Assembly (NCBI RefSeq): GCF_008831285.2
Contig: NC_045151.1
Coordinates: 1,669,544 to 1,733,543, forward strand
Source: Nymphaea colorata
Taxonomy: Eukaryota; Streptophyta; Magnoliopsida; Nymphaeales; Nymphaeaceae
Direction of reading: 5' to 3'
Length of the DNA stretch: 64,000 nt
Numbering within the stretch: position 1 is the stretch's first letter; every line of letters begins with the position of its first letter. The position numbers and the translations under genes are program-made. Shown in pieces: positions 35,601 to 46,838 of the stretch. The notes beneath the pieces were generated by a model, which was not told where the DNA came from, ran no database searches, and was given only the letters and a program-made list of their open reading frames with translations.

Positions 35601-38600
35601 CATATCTTTAGATGTCATAGCCGCACGAATCTGCGGCTGACCACCTGAGCTAGTATATGAAGGGAAAAAACTCTTAATAGAGCCAACACTAGACCTACCA
35701 GTAGGAACTTTACCACTAGGTGGTCGCATACCATGCCTGGCCCTATCTGCTGTGTCTTTTCTCTTCCTTCCCGTTACGCCAGATCGACCTCCTTCATACA
35801 TGATCCTTTTTCCTCTACGATCTCTACCTCTTGAGGTCTCTAAATCTGTTCTTAGAATGCTATCATCTTCATCATCACATTCATAAGCTTCTTCCTCTTC
35901 TTCTTCATCTTCTGAAGGCTCATTATAGCCTACATCTGCCTCTTCAATTTCTTTTTGTATCATCTGTTGATGTAAGGCATGAAGCATATCTAAACATTGC
36001 CGACGCACATATGGAGGCAAAGGTTTGTTTGGTCCTCCAACACAAGGAGACGCATCTTTGGAGGTCCCTGCCAAATGGTGTTTCATTCTACTAATCCCTC
36101 TTGAAAATGTATTCCCACAGAAACTACATTTGAGTTTCAAGCGGTTATTCTCCTTCACCCTTTCGCACCATTGCCATGTGAGATTCATATCTTCAAAAAA
36201 AAAGAAAAACGAAATCTTATGGTTAACTTAATGAAAAACACTCAAAATCTTTCAATCTATGATTATACGGTAAAAAGTTATGAATACATGGTAAAAACAT
36301 GAGATTTCATACCTTACGAAGAAGAAATAAAGAAAACCCCTTTCCTCCTAACGAAAATCAACCACCCACGCACAAATTGACCCCTTAATCTTCGATTTCA
36401 CGGTGAAAATCAACTTCTTGATGGTGAAAATGGACGATCGCCCTCCCTGACGGCAGTATACAAGCTTGAGAAATGAAGAACAAAGGCTTTTTTTCAAAAA
36501 GAAGCCGAATAAGTAGGTCTTGGGCGGGTTTTTGCGAAATCAACCCGTATCGTACGATACGGGGTGTATCGCCTCGTATTGTACGATACGGGCCCTGTGT
36601 CACACGATACGTGCGATACATAAATGATACACCCCTATTTACGATACGGGGGGTGTATCGTACCGTTTTTTTTAAACGATACGATACGTATCGTACGATA
36701 CGGGGTCGTATCGTACGACACGTACAACACTGATTTTGATACATATTTTCTAAGTATTTTTTATTGTTTATATTATCTATATACGGTCGTATCTCCGCAC
36801 CCAAGTTTTTTTAAAATGGTCAGTACCCGTACTGGCACTCATACCCGTATCTATGTGATATAGGTTGGCACCAAAGTGGTGTGGCGTCAAAGCAGGTTGG
36901 ATCATCTTTGTATAGGTCAGGTGCACAGCTAACTTGATCAACAGCAAGTCAGGTGCGGCCGAACTCTACAAATGGCTAAAATTGTCCTTTTCATGAGTTT
37001 GAGATAAAACCGACCTTAGCATTCAATTTTTTTCCTCACATCAATCAATTTCTAAGGGGAAGGTTTCCATCAGCCATGGGCAATGGCTTCCTATCAGCAA
37101 TTTGACAAAAACTAATGACAGTAGGCTGACGCGAGTTTGATAGCAACCTTGTTTTCTGACTATTGCCAGGCAGTCACATCTATCTCTCTTTTTGTTTCCT
37201 CTACTCATCTCCATTGATGACTTTGATCAGCAGCTCTCAACTTACCATTTTTCTGGTGTCTATCTCACATCTTCCAGCAATCATGGTGAAATGGTTTTAA
37301 CTAACATGACATGATGGATTATAGGGAAGCCAAAGAGTGTGCTTTCTTATCAAAAGCACTAATGGCACTAATTATGAAAAAGAAGGCTTTGTTCTGACCT
37401 GAAGAAGGACGTGACATGACCTTCAAGAGAAGATTGGAGGTCTTTTCTTGCGTCTGGTACAGTCATATGTACCTTTCCATAACTGCCTTTCTTTTCCATA
37501 ACCTTTTTAGGTATAGTGAGTACTAATGACATTGAATTGCAAACGACAAGCTTTGCGGTGTCCAACCGCTCGCATTCACCAGTTTGGTTATGCCACTTCC
37601 TCAGTTAGAGGAGTCCGACGGGGCGGCCGTTCGGTCGCCTATGATACTAGGGCCAATGGGTCAAAAATTGGTTTGTGCCGTAGGTGTGGAACGATCTACT
37701 CTACACGGGTGTGGGCTTACAGGGCTAGGGCTTTGGTCGGCATCTTTTTGGTATAGTGAGTACTCATGTTGGTATGGTGAGCACTAATGACATTGAATTG
37801 CAATTAGTCGTGTCCATTCCTTACATTTTTTGGTATGGTGAGTACTCATGTTGGTATGGTGAACACTAATGACATTGAATTGCAATTAGTCCTGACCTTT
37901 TCTGGTATGGTGAGTACTATCGTGTTCTGTGCTTATGTAAGAGGGGCATTTTCAATATCTTTGTGACGATGTAATCCCCTAACTTCTTGTTGGGGGTTTT
38001 TGGTAGTAATGTTGAAAGAAAATTTTCCCTCTTTTCCACTGTGGTGAAAGGGTTTTCTTTATGTTTGATGTGTTTTATTTATTTTAATCTATTCAACATA
38101 TTTTAGTTTATTTGTAGAATCTGTTATAATATGTTTTCTAAGCTATTGTTTAGTCTAGTTTTATCTGTTTTAATCTACTTTACTTTTGTTTATAATCTGG
38201 TTTAACTATAACCTGTCTTAGAGTCTTATAATCTGTTTCTGTTTTAGTTTTTTCTCTGTTTGCTGTGAGCCTATTTTAGCTGACATATATAATCTCTTTT
38301 ACTTTATATATAATCTATTTTGTATATAATAATCTGTTTTAGTTTTATAACCTGGTTTATATGCATAACCTGTCTTAGTGTTTGATAATCTGTTTATATT
38401 TTAATTACATTTTTTTTTTCTGTGAACTGTTTCTGGACAATTACCCTTCGGCACCGACCCCACTCATGAACCCACACCCTTCACCTGTGTGGCATAGATT
38501 AGATTCTACCCATAGTCAGAGATATTGCTTTTTTTTCTTTTGAAAAAAATGCAATATTAATGTCAAAATAAGGAAAACAAAAAAATGTAAAAAAATATGC

Positions 38601-40163
38601 TTTCAACAAAAATTTGAAAGGGTAGAAATTATGGAAAGGCATTGTCATCATCAGTCTCACAAATATCACTATATTAATGGAAAAAGTGGGACGAATGGAA
38701 AAAGGGTAGAAATTGTGATATTTGAAGAATACACGAAACATAAATTCACTGCGTTTTCACGATTTTTCCGATTTTTTCATCTTTATTTTTTTTTAACATA
38801 AATATCATCATGGATTCAGTTTTAAACTTAAACTAAAGTATTTTTCATTATTTTTATCATCATTGAGACATACTTTTTATCACTTTCTTTCATCTTGTTT
38901 TATTTGTGTCTTCTTATTAGTTTATCATTTATTTCATTTTTACCTTATGTTTGGAAAATTTTTCATTTTTTCAAAAACTTGCAGGGATTTTTCTGAGAAA
39001 ATAGTTTTATTGGAAAATATCTGAGGAAAACTTTGCTGTTAAAACCATGAGAATGATGTTTGTGGCTATCATTCTACCTTAGGCCTTTGTGACTTTGTAT
39101 CTTACTGACATGGTGAGATCAAGATCTAGAGCACATACGTCACGTACCATTTAATAAATCCCCATGGTTCGAACAAGGTCCCCCCTAAAAAGATCTTTTG
39201 TTAGAATATTCATTTAATAACAGGAGATCCATTTCAGTTCCATATCGTTTTAAAGTTGTAAATAGATTAGTTCACTTTCATTATTAAAAAGCCCTCGTCA
39301 CAGACTTTATTTTCCAACTGAAGTTAAAAAATACAAACCTAATTTTCCTGACTCCTTTGTAAATTTTGTATTTATAACTTTTTCCTAATGACATGCCATA
39401 TATATTATGCTTTAATTCTTACATTTGAAAAGAGGGGCGATGTGCGTCAAAATTTAAGATGCTTCATTATTTGACATCTGCAAGTCATTTTTGAATTTGC
39501 TTAGAAATGTTCCTAAATCAAGAGAAGGTTGCCTCTATCACAAGCACTTTGGGTGAATTCTTATTGCATGGCAATTACCTTATAACTTGATATTGGTGAA
39601 AAGAAGAATTACATGCTCAATGTTGGTTGGTATTTTGGTCCCATCACCTGTACCAGTTTCCAAAAATTGAAAAATCACTATAAGAGGGCAAGGCTTCATC
39701 TCTCTCTCTCTCTCTCTTCTCTTTCTCTTTTTTTTTTTTCATTATACATTTATAAAGAAGTTGAAAAACTTCTTTAGTTTGTGATAAAATTGTTAGAAGA
39801 AAAGGGCAATCTACAATTAGTTTGTGATAAACTTGATCTTATTACTTGTCAACACTTAAAACGTGGGAAACCACATTGAAACATCTAAAACGAATAATAA
39901 TCTAAACGTGCTGGATTTCCTTGGTTGGAATCCAAATTTTAACAATTTTCTTTTTAAATTAAATTTTATGTCCATATATTTTAAGAAAATGATATAGATA
40001 TTGCTATTTTTAAAGCATTAATAAAAAACTATGTCACATAGGTACGGGTACGGGTACGGGTGCGGGTGCGGGTGCCGGTACGGGTAGCGGTGCAGGTACG
40101 AGTACGAATCATTTTCCAAAAACTTGGGTGCGGGGGTATGGCCGTACACACACATATATATAA

Positions 40164-40213
<50 letters not shown>

Positions 40214-43200
40214 AAAAAATTACAAACAAAAGAGCATATTCATAAATCATTAAATCATGATCCAAAATTTGTAGATACCAAAAATTTCAAGACAAAAAAT
40301 CTGTCCTTTGGGAGTTCCAAGGGGCGAAAAGGCGAGGAACGAGAGGGGCAAGGGGGGGAGAAGTGAGAGGATGAGAAAGGTAAGAGGGGTGAAAGGGGTG
40401 AGAGGGTAAGGGACGAGAGGGGCGAGGGGGGGTGAGGCAAGAGGGCAAAGGCATCATGCGAGAGAGGGAAAAAAATGGTTTTTCAAAATGTGCAATGGAT
40501 GATTTTGGATTCGGTCAACTTTGACCGAGTCTGAAAATGGTCGGATTCGACCTCGGGTACTTTGACCGTACCCGACACGGTCAACGCCGCACCCATGTCG
40601 AACCCATACCTGTACCGGTGTCGTACCGGTACGGTACTGGTACTGCTCCTTTGGAGCAGTACCCGTGTTACATAGATAAAAAATGAGTCAAGGTGATTGT
40701 AATGAAGTGAAATGTTAATGTTTCTGGTCTTTTTTAGTGGTAAAAAATTAAGTGGCTTTAAGTATTCTTTTGCTTTTGTTATTTTTTACACATTGTGAAA
40801 TTCCGTTTCGAGGAGTACTAGAATGTGTGTGTGTGTCACACACAGATATATATATATATATAAGAAGTAAAGGTACATATTAGTTTTGAAGAATGTGTCA
40901 ACAACTAAACATAACAAAATACATTTTTTTTAATACCCTTGTCTACTTTATGAGTAATCTTTATGTCTTCTTATTCTTTTTATTGTTGTGATGTGTAGCT
41001 TTTTCAAAATTTCGACCTTTGGGCAACAGCATCTTTTTTTTCTTTTTTTTCTCAAGATTTTCATTAGTAAAACCTTGTATGTTTTTCATTAGTACATTTT
41101 CTTACAAGAATATGATAGCAGAAATGCACTTTTTTTTTCCAAGATAAAAGTATGGTCTCAGACCATTTTGATTTTGCAATGTTGGTTGTGTTTATTTTCA
41201 CTATTTTAATTTGATTTTAGTATTTTAGTCTGAAGTACAGCACAGGTTGAGACGATTCTCAGTATAAAAGTTAGACATGTTTGTCTTCATTGTCAGTTTC
41301 AGTGTAAGTCCTTCACCACCTGATTAAGAGGACAAGCGAAAGTCGTGGCAGCTACAATGGCAGGGGATGGGTGAGACAGGAGAACAAGCAGTGGGAGAGA
41401 CCTAGGTTGCACCTAGTCAGGTCAGTCTAGGTCCCTCACTAGGCACACCCAGGCAGCAAGTAAGCAGCCCCCCTAGGTGGGCCGCCCAGTCAACAAAGAT
41501 GGAAACTGGTGCCTAGGTGTCGTTTAGGCTTGCCTTGACCGCTATGATGCACATGGATAATCAGGTCTACACATAAGAAATGTGCCCATTGTACAAAAGT
41601 AAAAACCTAATTGTCATTGTCCAGAACTTCTTAAACATTAGAACTTTTGGTGTATGACAGAAGGCAGTTTCTAATGAGAAAAAAATTGAAACAAGTTAAA
41701 ATGAATTTCAGAAAATAAATGATCCCTTAAGTAAAAGTCCTAGCATCTTTTCTTCACATGATTTACTTGAGATAGTCATGACATACCACAAAAATAACTT
41801 GGCTGTTAGAAGTTGTTTCTTGCAATCTCCAATGCTGTTGGTTTGGGAATTTTGTTGAAAAATATAAAAAGAATTTTTTAAGGAATTTTGGAAAAGAAAT
41901 GAAAAACTGGAAAATTGAAAAAAAAAATGTTGAAGCCCCTTATGTCCCTTTTCTCTACTTGGTGTCCCTGCAGGCTGTGGACTCCGAGGGAGAGAGTTGT
42001 CTGCGAGCTGCGAACAAGAGCAGTGTGTGAGAGTATAATAAATCATGATCATGGTGCCCCTGCTGGCAGTGTGTATGATCCACATGCACACACACAAAAA
42101 GTGAGTGAGAGAGAGAGAGAGAGAGAGATTAAATGAAATAAGGAAAAGGATTCTGTCCTGAAACGGACTTTGTGTTTGGGGCCCTTAACACAAAAAAGAT
42201 TTACATATCAAAATGCAAATAAAGTGAAGAAAATGAAAAAACACTTTCCTATCAGGACGAAATTGAAATAACCAAATGTCTCACCTTTTGCATGAGCCCA
42301 CTGTGACATGACCTCTTATTAGGTTCGTCAAACACATGAAACCACTTTTTTCCTTTCAAGTTTTTTATTATTAGTGAACGAAATTAGACAAGGTGAACCT
42401 TGGCGATATATAGTTTTCTGGACTGAAACAGCTAGCTGCTTCTTTGATGTTGTCGGTGCATCCTTGAGCCCAATCAAGTGTACACCCTGATTTGGACATT
42501 TAACCACATCCAACATGGTTTACCCGTTTTTCTCCCTAACCTGAGCTGTGTTAATGCAGGTGCAGTGGTCCATCTGAAGCACCTGTTTGACTTAGGTTAG
42601 AAGTTGCAAACCCCATTATTGGTAGGGTATGCTAAATTGGTAACACTTGTGTTTGTGTTCTGGTATAATTTGACTGTCATTGACTAGCAAAGTTATTTCC
42701 CGCTTCCATGCATTGAAGGGGTGACTTCTGGTGTTTTTTTTTAAATATTTATTACAATTACGTTCATATGTTCTTTAATTATTTTCATGTTTATCACCTG
42801 ACATTGTGAACTGGTTCTTGCGAGAGTTTTGTCAGGTAAACCCAATGATTAGACCTGACATTGCAAAGAGTGGCATAGTCTAAGAACCATGTGGTATGAT
42901 GGATGTTGCCTTGTAGGCCTGCAAGTGTCTGTTGAATTTTCTCCAGAGTTTTGAATCTTGCCACATGGACCATGTTTATTTGCTTGCCATATTTGTAAAA
43001 AAGTTTATATTCTTTCGATGTTTTGATTTCACAGTGGTTCTGATGCCCTGAATAATTGTGATTTCTCCAGTTGGAATGCAACCTATGACAGTTTACTGGG
43101 GACAAATAAGCCTTTCCCTCAGCCGATCCCCCTTTCAGTAAGTTCCTCTAGTCTATTTCTTCTTATAGCAATGGTTGACATTTTCTTATGCACTTGGAAA

Positions 43201-43793
43201 ATCTGGTTTTTCTGAAGGAACATTAAAAATATTTCTCTGGATGCTAAATAATCACAACGAGAAGCTATTGATTACTCTTTGAACATGAAATTATGCAGTT
43301 CTATTAAGTATGATCCAAGCTGTATGGTGTGCAAGTAGACAAGAATTTATTCTTATTTTTGCCATCAATCTTTCTTATAAGAAAATGGAACAAGGAAGAT
43401 CCATAAAAGAGTTCAGGACCTCCAATGCCTTTAAGTAGTAGTACTATGATTGAGAACATTATCATTTTTCAATAAATTATCACAAACAACTCCAAGTAGG
43501 GGATATAGCAATTTCATTTTTAACACTGTAGAGATGTCATGTCAAAGTTTAACAAGAGTTAGGTTGTTATTTGGATGCCTTTTTTATTTTCAAACGGATC
43601 TTTAGACTTTGGGTTCCTTGCGGTCCCTGGCTTAGCTTCCCAATATGCTATGATTCTAGATTTTGTATCACAAAGTTTATGCTTCCGAACATATATAAGA
43701 GAGGATTTTGGTTCTTATGACTGTTTTTTGCCCCCACAGGAAATGGTTGATTTCCTTGTAGATGTGTGGGAAGCTGAAGGTATGTACGATTGA
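29644..43793 (+). CDS. Gag1-like clamp domain protein (DUF4050), five exons
   Basis: Exons: 29644-29652, 31247-31505, 31606-31696, 43071-43137 and 43740-43793, giving 159 residues with matching phases at every junction. Recognisable family blocks in order are SRSCVGCCTKSTPIIAVDEP, SEDFWSTSTYEMDN, SSLSTSNQTLD, EFVNHGLLRWNQIREEFL, REPRLSWNATYDSLLG, KPFPQPIPLS and the C-terminal EMVDFLVDVWEAEGMYD. This is the plant DUF4050 family, whose name comes from yeast Gag1; the plant role is not established. The cysteine cluster CVGCC near the N-terminus could bind metal or be lipidated (inference). Intron 2 begins with GC (GCAAGT at 31506), not GT. Intron 3 is about 11.4 kb and full of transposons. Exon 1 (M-Y-G, 29644-29652) is the least certain part: it is chosen because it is the first ATG in the right phase with a GTACGT donor, just 5' of a CT microsatellite. 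Confidence 0.85.
33303..36732 (-). mobile_element. hAT transposon with transposase relic, 3430 bp, perfect 8-bp target duplication
   Basis: The ends CAATGTTGTAAAACGCG and, reverse-complemented on the right, CAGTGTTGTACGTGTCG are flanked by identical ATTTTGAT at 33295-33302 and 36733-36740. Short GTATCGTAACG words crowd the first 90 bp. A dense array of GTATCGTACGATAC palindromes fills 36545-36720; in hAT elements such subterminal repeats are transposase binding sites (family knowledge, applied here by inference). The interior carries a BED-finger / DUF659 / hAT-C transposase in reverse. It is the likely parental type of the 15479-16224 derivative. Confidence 0.92.
33705..36188 (-). pseudogene. 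hAT transposase (BED finger, DUF659, hAT dimerisation domain), inactivated
   Basis: Read from 36188 down. A BED-type zinc finger has CSFCG and RMKHHLAG, the C-2-C...H-type ligands. It is followed by an acidic stretch with a run of about seven Glu, then basic R/K segments (GRKRKD) and a DUF659 region (FYDACIPFN, ITDNAANYIAVGDLL, CATHCVNLML). Last comes the hAT C-terminal dimerisation block (CSASGCERNWSVFQHIHSKK, KRLNDLVFVRYN; 34032-34238). An intron at about 33957-34035 precedes an acidic tail. Damage: frameshifts near 35580 and 35445, and in-frame TGA stops at 35345-35347, 34952-34954 and 34841-34843. It cannot encode an intact transposase, so this copy depends on another source to move. Confidence 0.87.
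37504..37926 (+). repeat. Minisatellite of about 72-82-bp units
   Basis: Units begin TTGGTATGGTGAGTACT and include CACTAATGACATTGAATTGC. Unit starts fall near 37510, 37750, 37832 and 37904. The first unit is separated by about 190 bp of GC-richer sequence. Within units, GTTGGTATGGTGA is itself repeated. Confidence 0.8.
38090..38410 (+). repeat. Degenerate tandem AT-rich repeat of TAATCTGTTTTAG-like words
   Basis: At least ten drifting copies of AATCTGTTT / ATAACCTGTCTTAG / ATAATCTGTTTTAG succeed each other at 25-45 bp spacing, suggesting an old decayed satellite inside the intron. Confidence 0.65.
40029..40675. mobile_element. CTATGT-ended hAT-like MITE, 647 bp, with perfect 8-bp target duplication
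   Basis: The ends CTATGTCACATAGGTACGGG and, reverse-complemented on the right, CTATGTAACACGGGTAC are flanked by ATAAAAAA at 40021-40028 and 40676-40683. The left subterminal zone has nine or so tandem ACGGGT/GCGGGT hexamers. The right zone has ACCGGTACGGTACTGG-type palindromes. The middle contains a (TA)n tract (40167-40211) and a purine-rich GAGAGGGGCGAGG stretch (40320-40440). There is no coding capacity. Confidence 0.88.
40167..40211. repeat. (TA)n microsatellite inside the 647-bp MITE
   Basis: About 45 bp of AT dinucleotides, preceded by CACACATATATATAAATAAA. Confidence 0.93.
41398..41545. repeat. Degenerate CCTAGGT-word repeat
   Basis: The words CCTAGGTTGCACCTAG, TCTAGGTCCC, CTAGGCACACC, CCTAGGTGGGCC and CCTAGGTGTC crowd about 150 bp. 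This resembles a recurrent class of plant dispersed repeats, but I could not define ends. Confidence 0.5.
42103..42128. repeat. (GA)n microsatellite
   Basis: About 26 bp of GA dinucleotides within intron 3. Confidence 0.9.
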
Positions 43794-46688
43794 TTGGCGA
43801 AGCCAGTGAGAGAATCCAGTTGCTGTCTTGCTATTAACGGTTGGTAGTTCCCATTGAGTCCAGAATGCTTTTCATATCTGCAGTTGCAGGCTATATTGCA
43901 CTCCAGTGACTGCTTTGTGGTTGGTATTCTACAGTCTTGACAACTGGTATGTGTATCACTTATTTTTAAGGATAGGCTGCTCAGTTCAATCATCTTGTCG
44001 AAATTAAAATATCTTCATTTTGTCTGTGATTGTGACTGATGTAGTGGAGTGAAACGTCCTCCTTGCATGCACAGGTTTCTATCTCTTTGTGTATGTAACC
44101 TAACTGAGCTGCAATTAGAACCGCATGCAAAAATATTTTCCCAATGTTATTTTCCGAGAACAAAAAATTTGCTTGAGGGGAGTGGTAATAATTTGTTGAA
44201 CCCCATGAATCCTAAGTATGCTTTATGAAAGTCAAGCTGGATAAATGGAACTTGAGTGTTTTCAAAAGCGGATAGGTGAAGAATTGCTGTTTCCCGAACC
44301 TTAGCTTGAGTGAGAGCTAAACAATGATTGAGCTCAGCTCAGTTAAGCCTGAAGCGAGTTGATCCCAAGATTTTCTTTTTTTTTTCTTTTTTGCTCTCCC
44401 TTTTGCAAAGAGGTGAAAGAATTCTGCGAGTATCAACTGGATGAACACTTGGACAAAGAAAACAACATTTTGGAAATACTGATAACTGAATTAAGAATAC
44501 CTACCAGAAATACTTATCCAATTCGTAATGGCATGTCAGAGAATACAACATTTTTATTATTTGACCAACCATCGGGAAAAACAAATGCCTAAAAAGAATA
44601 CATGCCCAGCAGATGGTACTTATTTTTCTAGAATCCATTATGAGTTCTATCTACATATGTTCTAATTGCTAATTAATACTAGATTAGGTCAAGTTTCATT
44701 CTATTAGAATTGAAATAATCATCAAAATGAGTTTTTCTTGCTCCCAAAGTAACTTTTTTTAATAGACTTTGAATACGGAATGCCTCGAATGACTAAATGA
44801 AGTTTCAGCTAAACCGAAAGATCACATTCTGAAAGATGGATGTATGAAAAAGTTATGTATGGATTTTTTTTACGAACTTAATCAAGGTACACGGGCGACT
44901 TGAGTTCCTCTTGCTTATCATTTAAGCTCAAGCATGTTTGAACTGACACATTTATATTTCCAATAGAAGGAACTTCTGGGAGTAGTTCCCCTGCCTTCAT
45001 TCCTCGAAAATTAGGGTTGCGTACAGAAAAATATGAGTGAGATGTGAGCTTCGGCCGATTACAGGATTGGTCAGGAACACCATCCTGCCCCAAGCACAAT
45101 ACAAGAAACCACCCAAAGACCATAAGCCATTAAAAGCAAAGACAGCCGTATCTCGTTTTCCATCCAGATTCTATAGCAGAAGTTCGGTAATGATAAAGAG
45201 TAACAAATTGTTTCATGTTTCTACTTTCCACCCAAAAAAAGTTGGGGAAATGCTCTAATGTTACAGTATTGTATGAAACTATCCCAACCTATGGGATAGA
45301 TATATGTAACAGTTTGTTACTGTTGTCATTGTCAAACGATCCTTTGTGACAAAAAAGATTTCCAGCTTCTAGTGAAGACATTGATCAAATATCTTAATTT
45401 CTCCCCTTAATAGCTGAAGGTCAGACCCCTCCCTCGGATCAATCTTCTATCTTCAATCATGCGCTGGAGCGTACTTTTTCATCCCTTTTTATTTGAACAT
45501 ACTGCGATCTCATTGTGCGTTGAACCACTGCCTTTTAACATCTAGAAGAAGATTCATTTCAGCATGATCATTGCCTTTGCTTCCTTCATATCATAACGGA
45601 TCCAGACCCTGCCCACACATGCCCACAAAAAATTGTTTAATTTCATATTGAAAGTTCATGGCAGTTTTTTTCATTTACTTACAGATTCCTCTTAAAAATT
45701 TAAAATTATGTAACTAATGCTCCTTAGCCAAAATTTTCTCGCTCCACTTCCATTTTTAGAAAGTGATTGAGTAAATAGCACCCGCTTGCAGGAGAGCTAG
45801 CCCAATAACCCACTTTAGAAGTAACAGCTCCAATGCGAATACCAAAAAAAAAAATGCATTGACCCTTTGAAGGAGAAGATCATAGCAGCTTAACAAGAAC
45901 AGAGGATGTGACAAGGATGCTTCTTCCTATTAAACCAGATCTCAAAGCCATACCTAATCCCGTGCGTGTAGCAATTCTGAATTTTAATAAAATAAAACCG
46001 GAAAAAAATGTGTGGTGTTTAAGAAAATAAATGTGGAGTTAGCACTCGTACAATGTAATTCAAAACGTATGGTTTACGACAATCTAGTGCTAAAATTCTC
46101 TCTATTTGAATTTTCTATTTAATGGAAATCAAGTAGATCGCTGACCTTTTAAATTTGGTATTAGAGCGGCTTTAAAGCGAGTTCGATTATCCAACATATG
46201 GTAGTTTCTGTAAACGGTAATCTAGAGAGAATATAAACAATTGCGAACAGGTTGGATATAATCCATGGCAACTAACCTCTTCCCAAAATCTCCCATCTCT
46301 ATAATTTATGCAAACAGGATAATCCTTCAAACTTGCAGGGAATTCGAAAATTTCAGCATAAATGAGGACAGTGGTGTTGAAATTTTATTGAAATTCGTCA
46401 AGGTTTCTGCTTCTGCAAATAATTGCTGTCGAACTTTAAACTACAAGCAAACTGTTCAGTCCCATTGCATACAAATGAAAAGTGATTCAAAACTAAAAAA
46501 ACAGTGTGATATTTCTCCCTTTCAGTTATGAGGACGTAAAGAAAACATGTTGCTGTTTACCAGCGAACTGTTCATTCCTATTATATAACAAATCGATATT
46601 TGCGTAAAATAAGCTGCTGGTGCGTTTAGAGAGAGAGAGAAAGAGAGAGATGTGTCCAGGTGTCTTTGCCTGAAGCTGAACGTGTCAG
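43794..46688. other. 3' flank of the Gag1-like gene and intergenic DNA
   Basis: The first few hundred bases after 43793 are probably 3' UTR. Beyond that, I see no gene with a recognisable domain. Short frames at 44359, 45037 and 46265 lack support. A (GA)n run lies at 46629-46650. Confidence 0.35.
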
Positions 46689-46838
46689 TTGATGGGTTTT
46701 CCAGCAATGTGCTTCTCCATCCTTCTGCCGCTTTCTCATTTCCTCATGATAATGACACTTAGAACCTTCGAGGCCAGTTAATCATCCTTGATTAAAGCAG
46801 GATCCAAACCCTCTCCTTCTCGCTTTTGAACGTTGCAT
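46689..46838 (+). repeat. Promoter duplication, copy 1
   Basis: It starts TTGATGGGTTTTCCAGCAAT and includes GCTTCTCCATCCTTCTGCCG, a perfect heat-shock element, and GCAGGATCCAAACC. Copy 2 follows directly at a 150-bp offset with the same order of landmarks. Confidence 0.78.
46761..46770 (+). promoter_or_regulatory. Heat-shock element 1 of the sHSP promoter
   Basis: AGAACCTTCG fits the nGAAnnTTCn core bound by heat-shock factors. It sits 281 bp before the start codon, within promoter copy 1. Confidence 0.7.

Larger units (their letters stand above)
32983..36863. mobile_element. CTATGT-type hAT-like transposon, split by a second hAT insertion
   Basis: The left end CTAAGTCACATGTGTAC and the reverse-complemented right end CTATATCACATAGATAC form imperfect inverted repeats. 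Perfect 8-bp direct repeats GTTGGCAC flank it at 32975-32982 and 36864-36871. Subterminal CGTACCCGT words occur on both sides (32994-33065 and 36790-36850). The right portion is clearly homologous to the left end of the 40029-40675 element, in reverse orientation, including the shared word GCACCCAAGTTTTT. Without the inner element and its duplicated target it is about 443 bp and non-coding. Confidence 0.87.
31697..43070 (+). other. Giant third intron of the Gag1-like gene (about 11.4 kb)
   Basis: It starts at donor GTATTC (31697) after a phase-2 AG and ends at CTCCAG (43069-43070). The flanking exons re-join as an AGT serine codon inside the conserved REPRLSWNATYD block, so the intron must be spliced for a functional product. 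Content: about 1.2 kb of ordinary intron, the nested transposons at 32983-36863, a minisatellite at 37504-37926, a degenerate AT repeat at 38090-38410, another transposon at 40029-40675, a (GA)n at 42103-42128 and unremarkable AT-rich sequence elsewhere. Confidence 0.85.

Noticed and set aside
36545-36720. CRISPR-like array (regular short palindromic repeats)
   Set aside because: Repeats are adjacent or irregularly spaced, lie in hAT subterminal DNA with inverted ends and target duplications, and the genome is eukaryotic.
40029-40120. Telomere-like or interstitial telomeric repeat from the GGGTAC run
   Set aside because: The unit is ACGGGT/GCGGGT, not the plant TTTAGGG, and it sits precisely at the end of a transposon.
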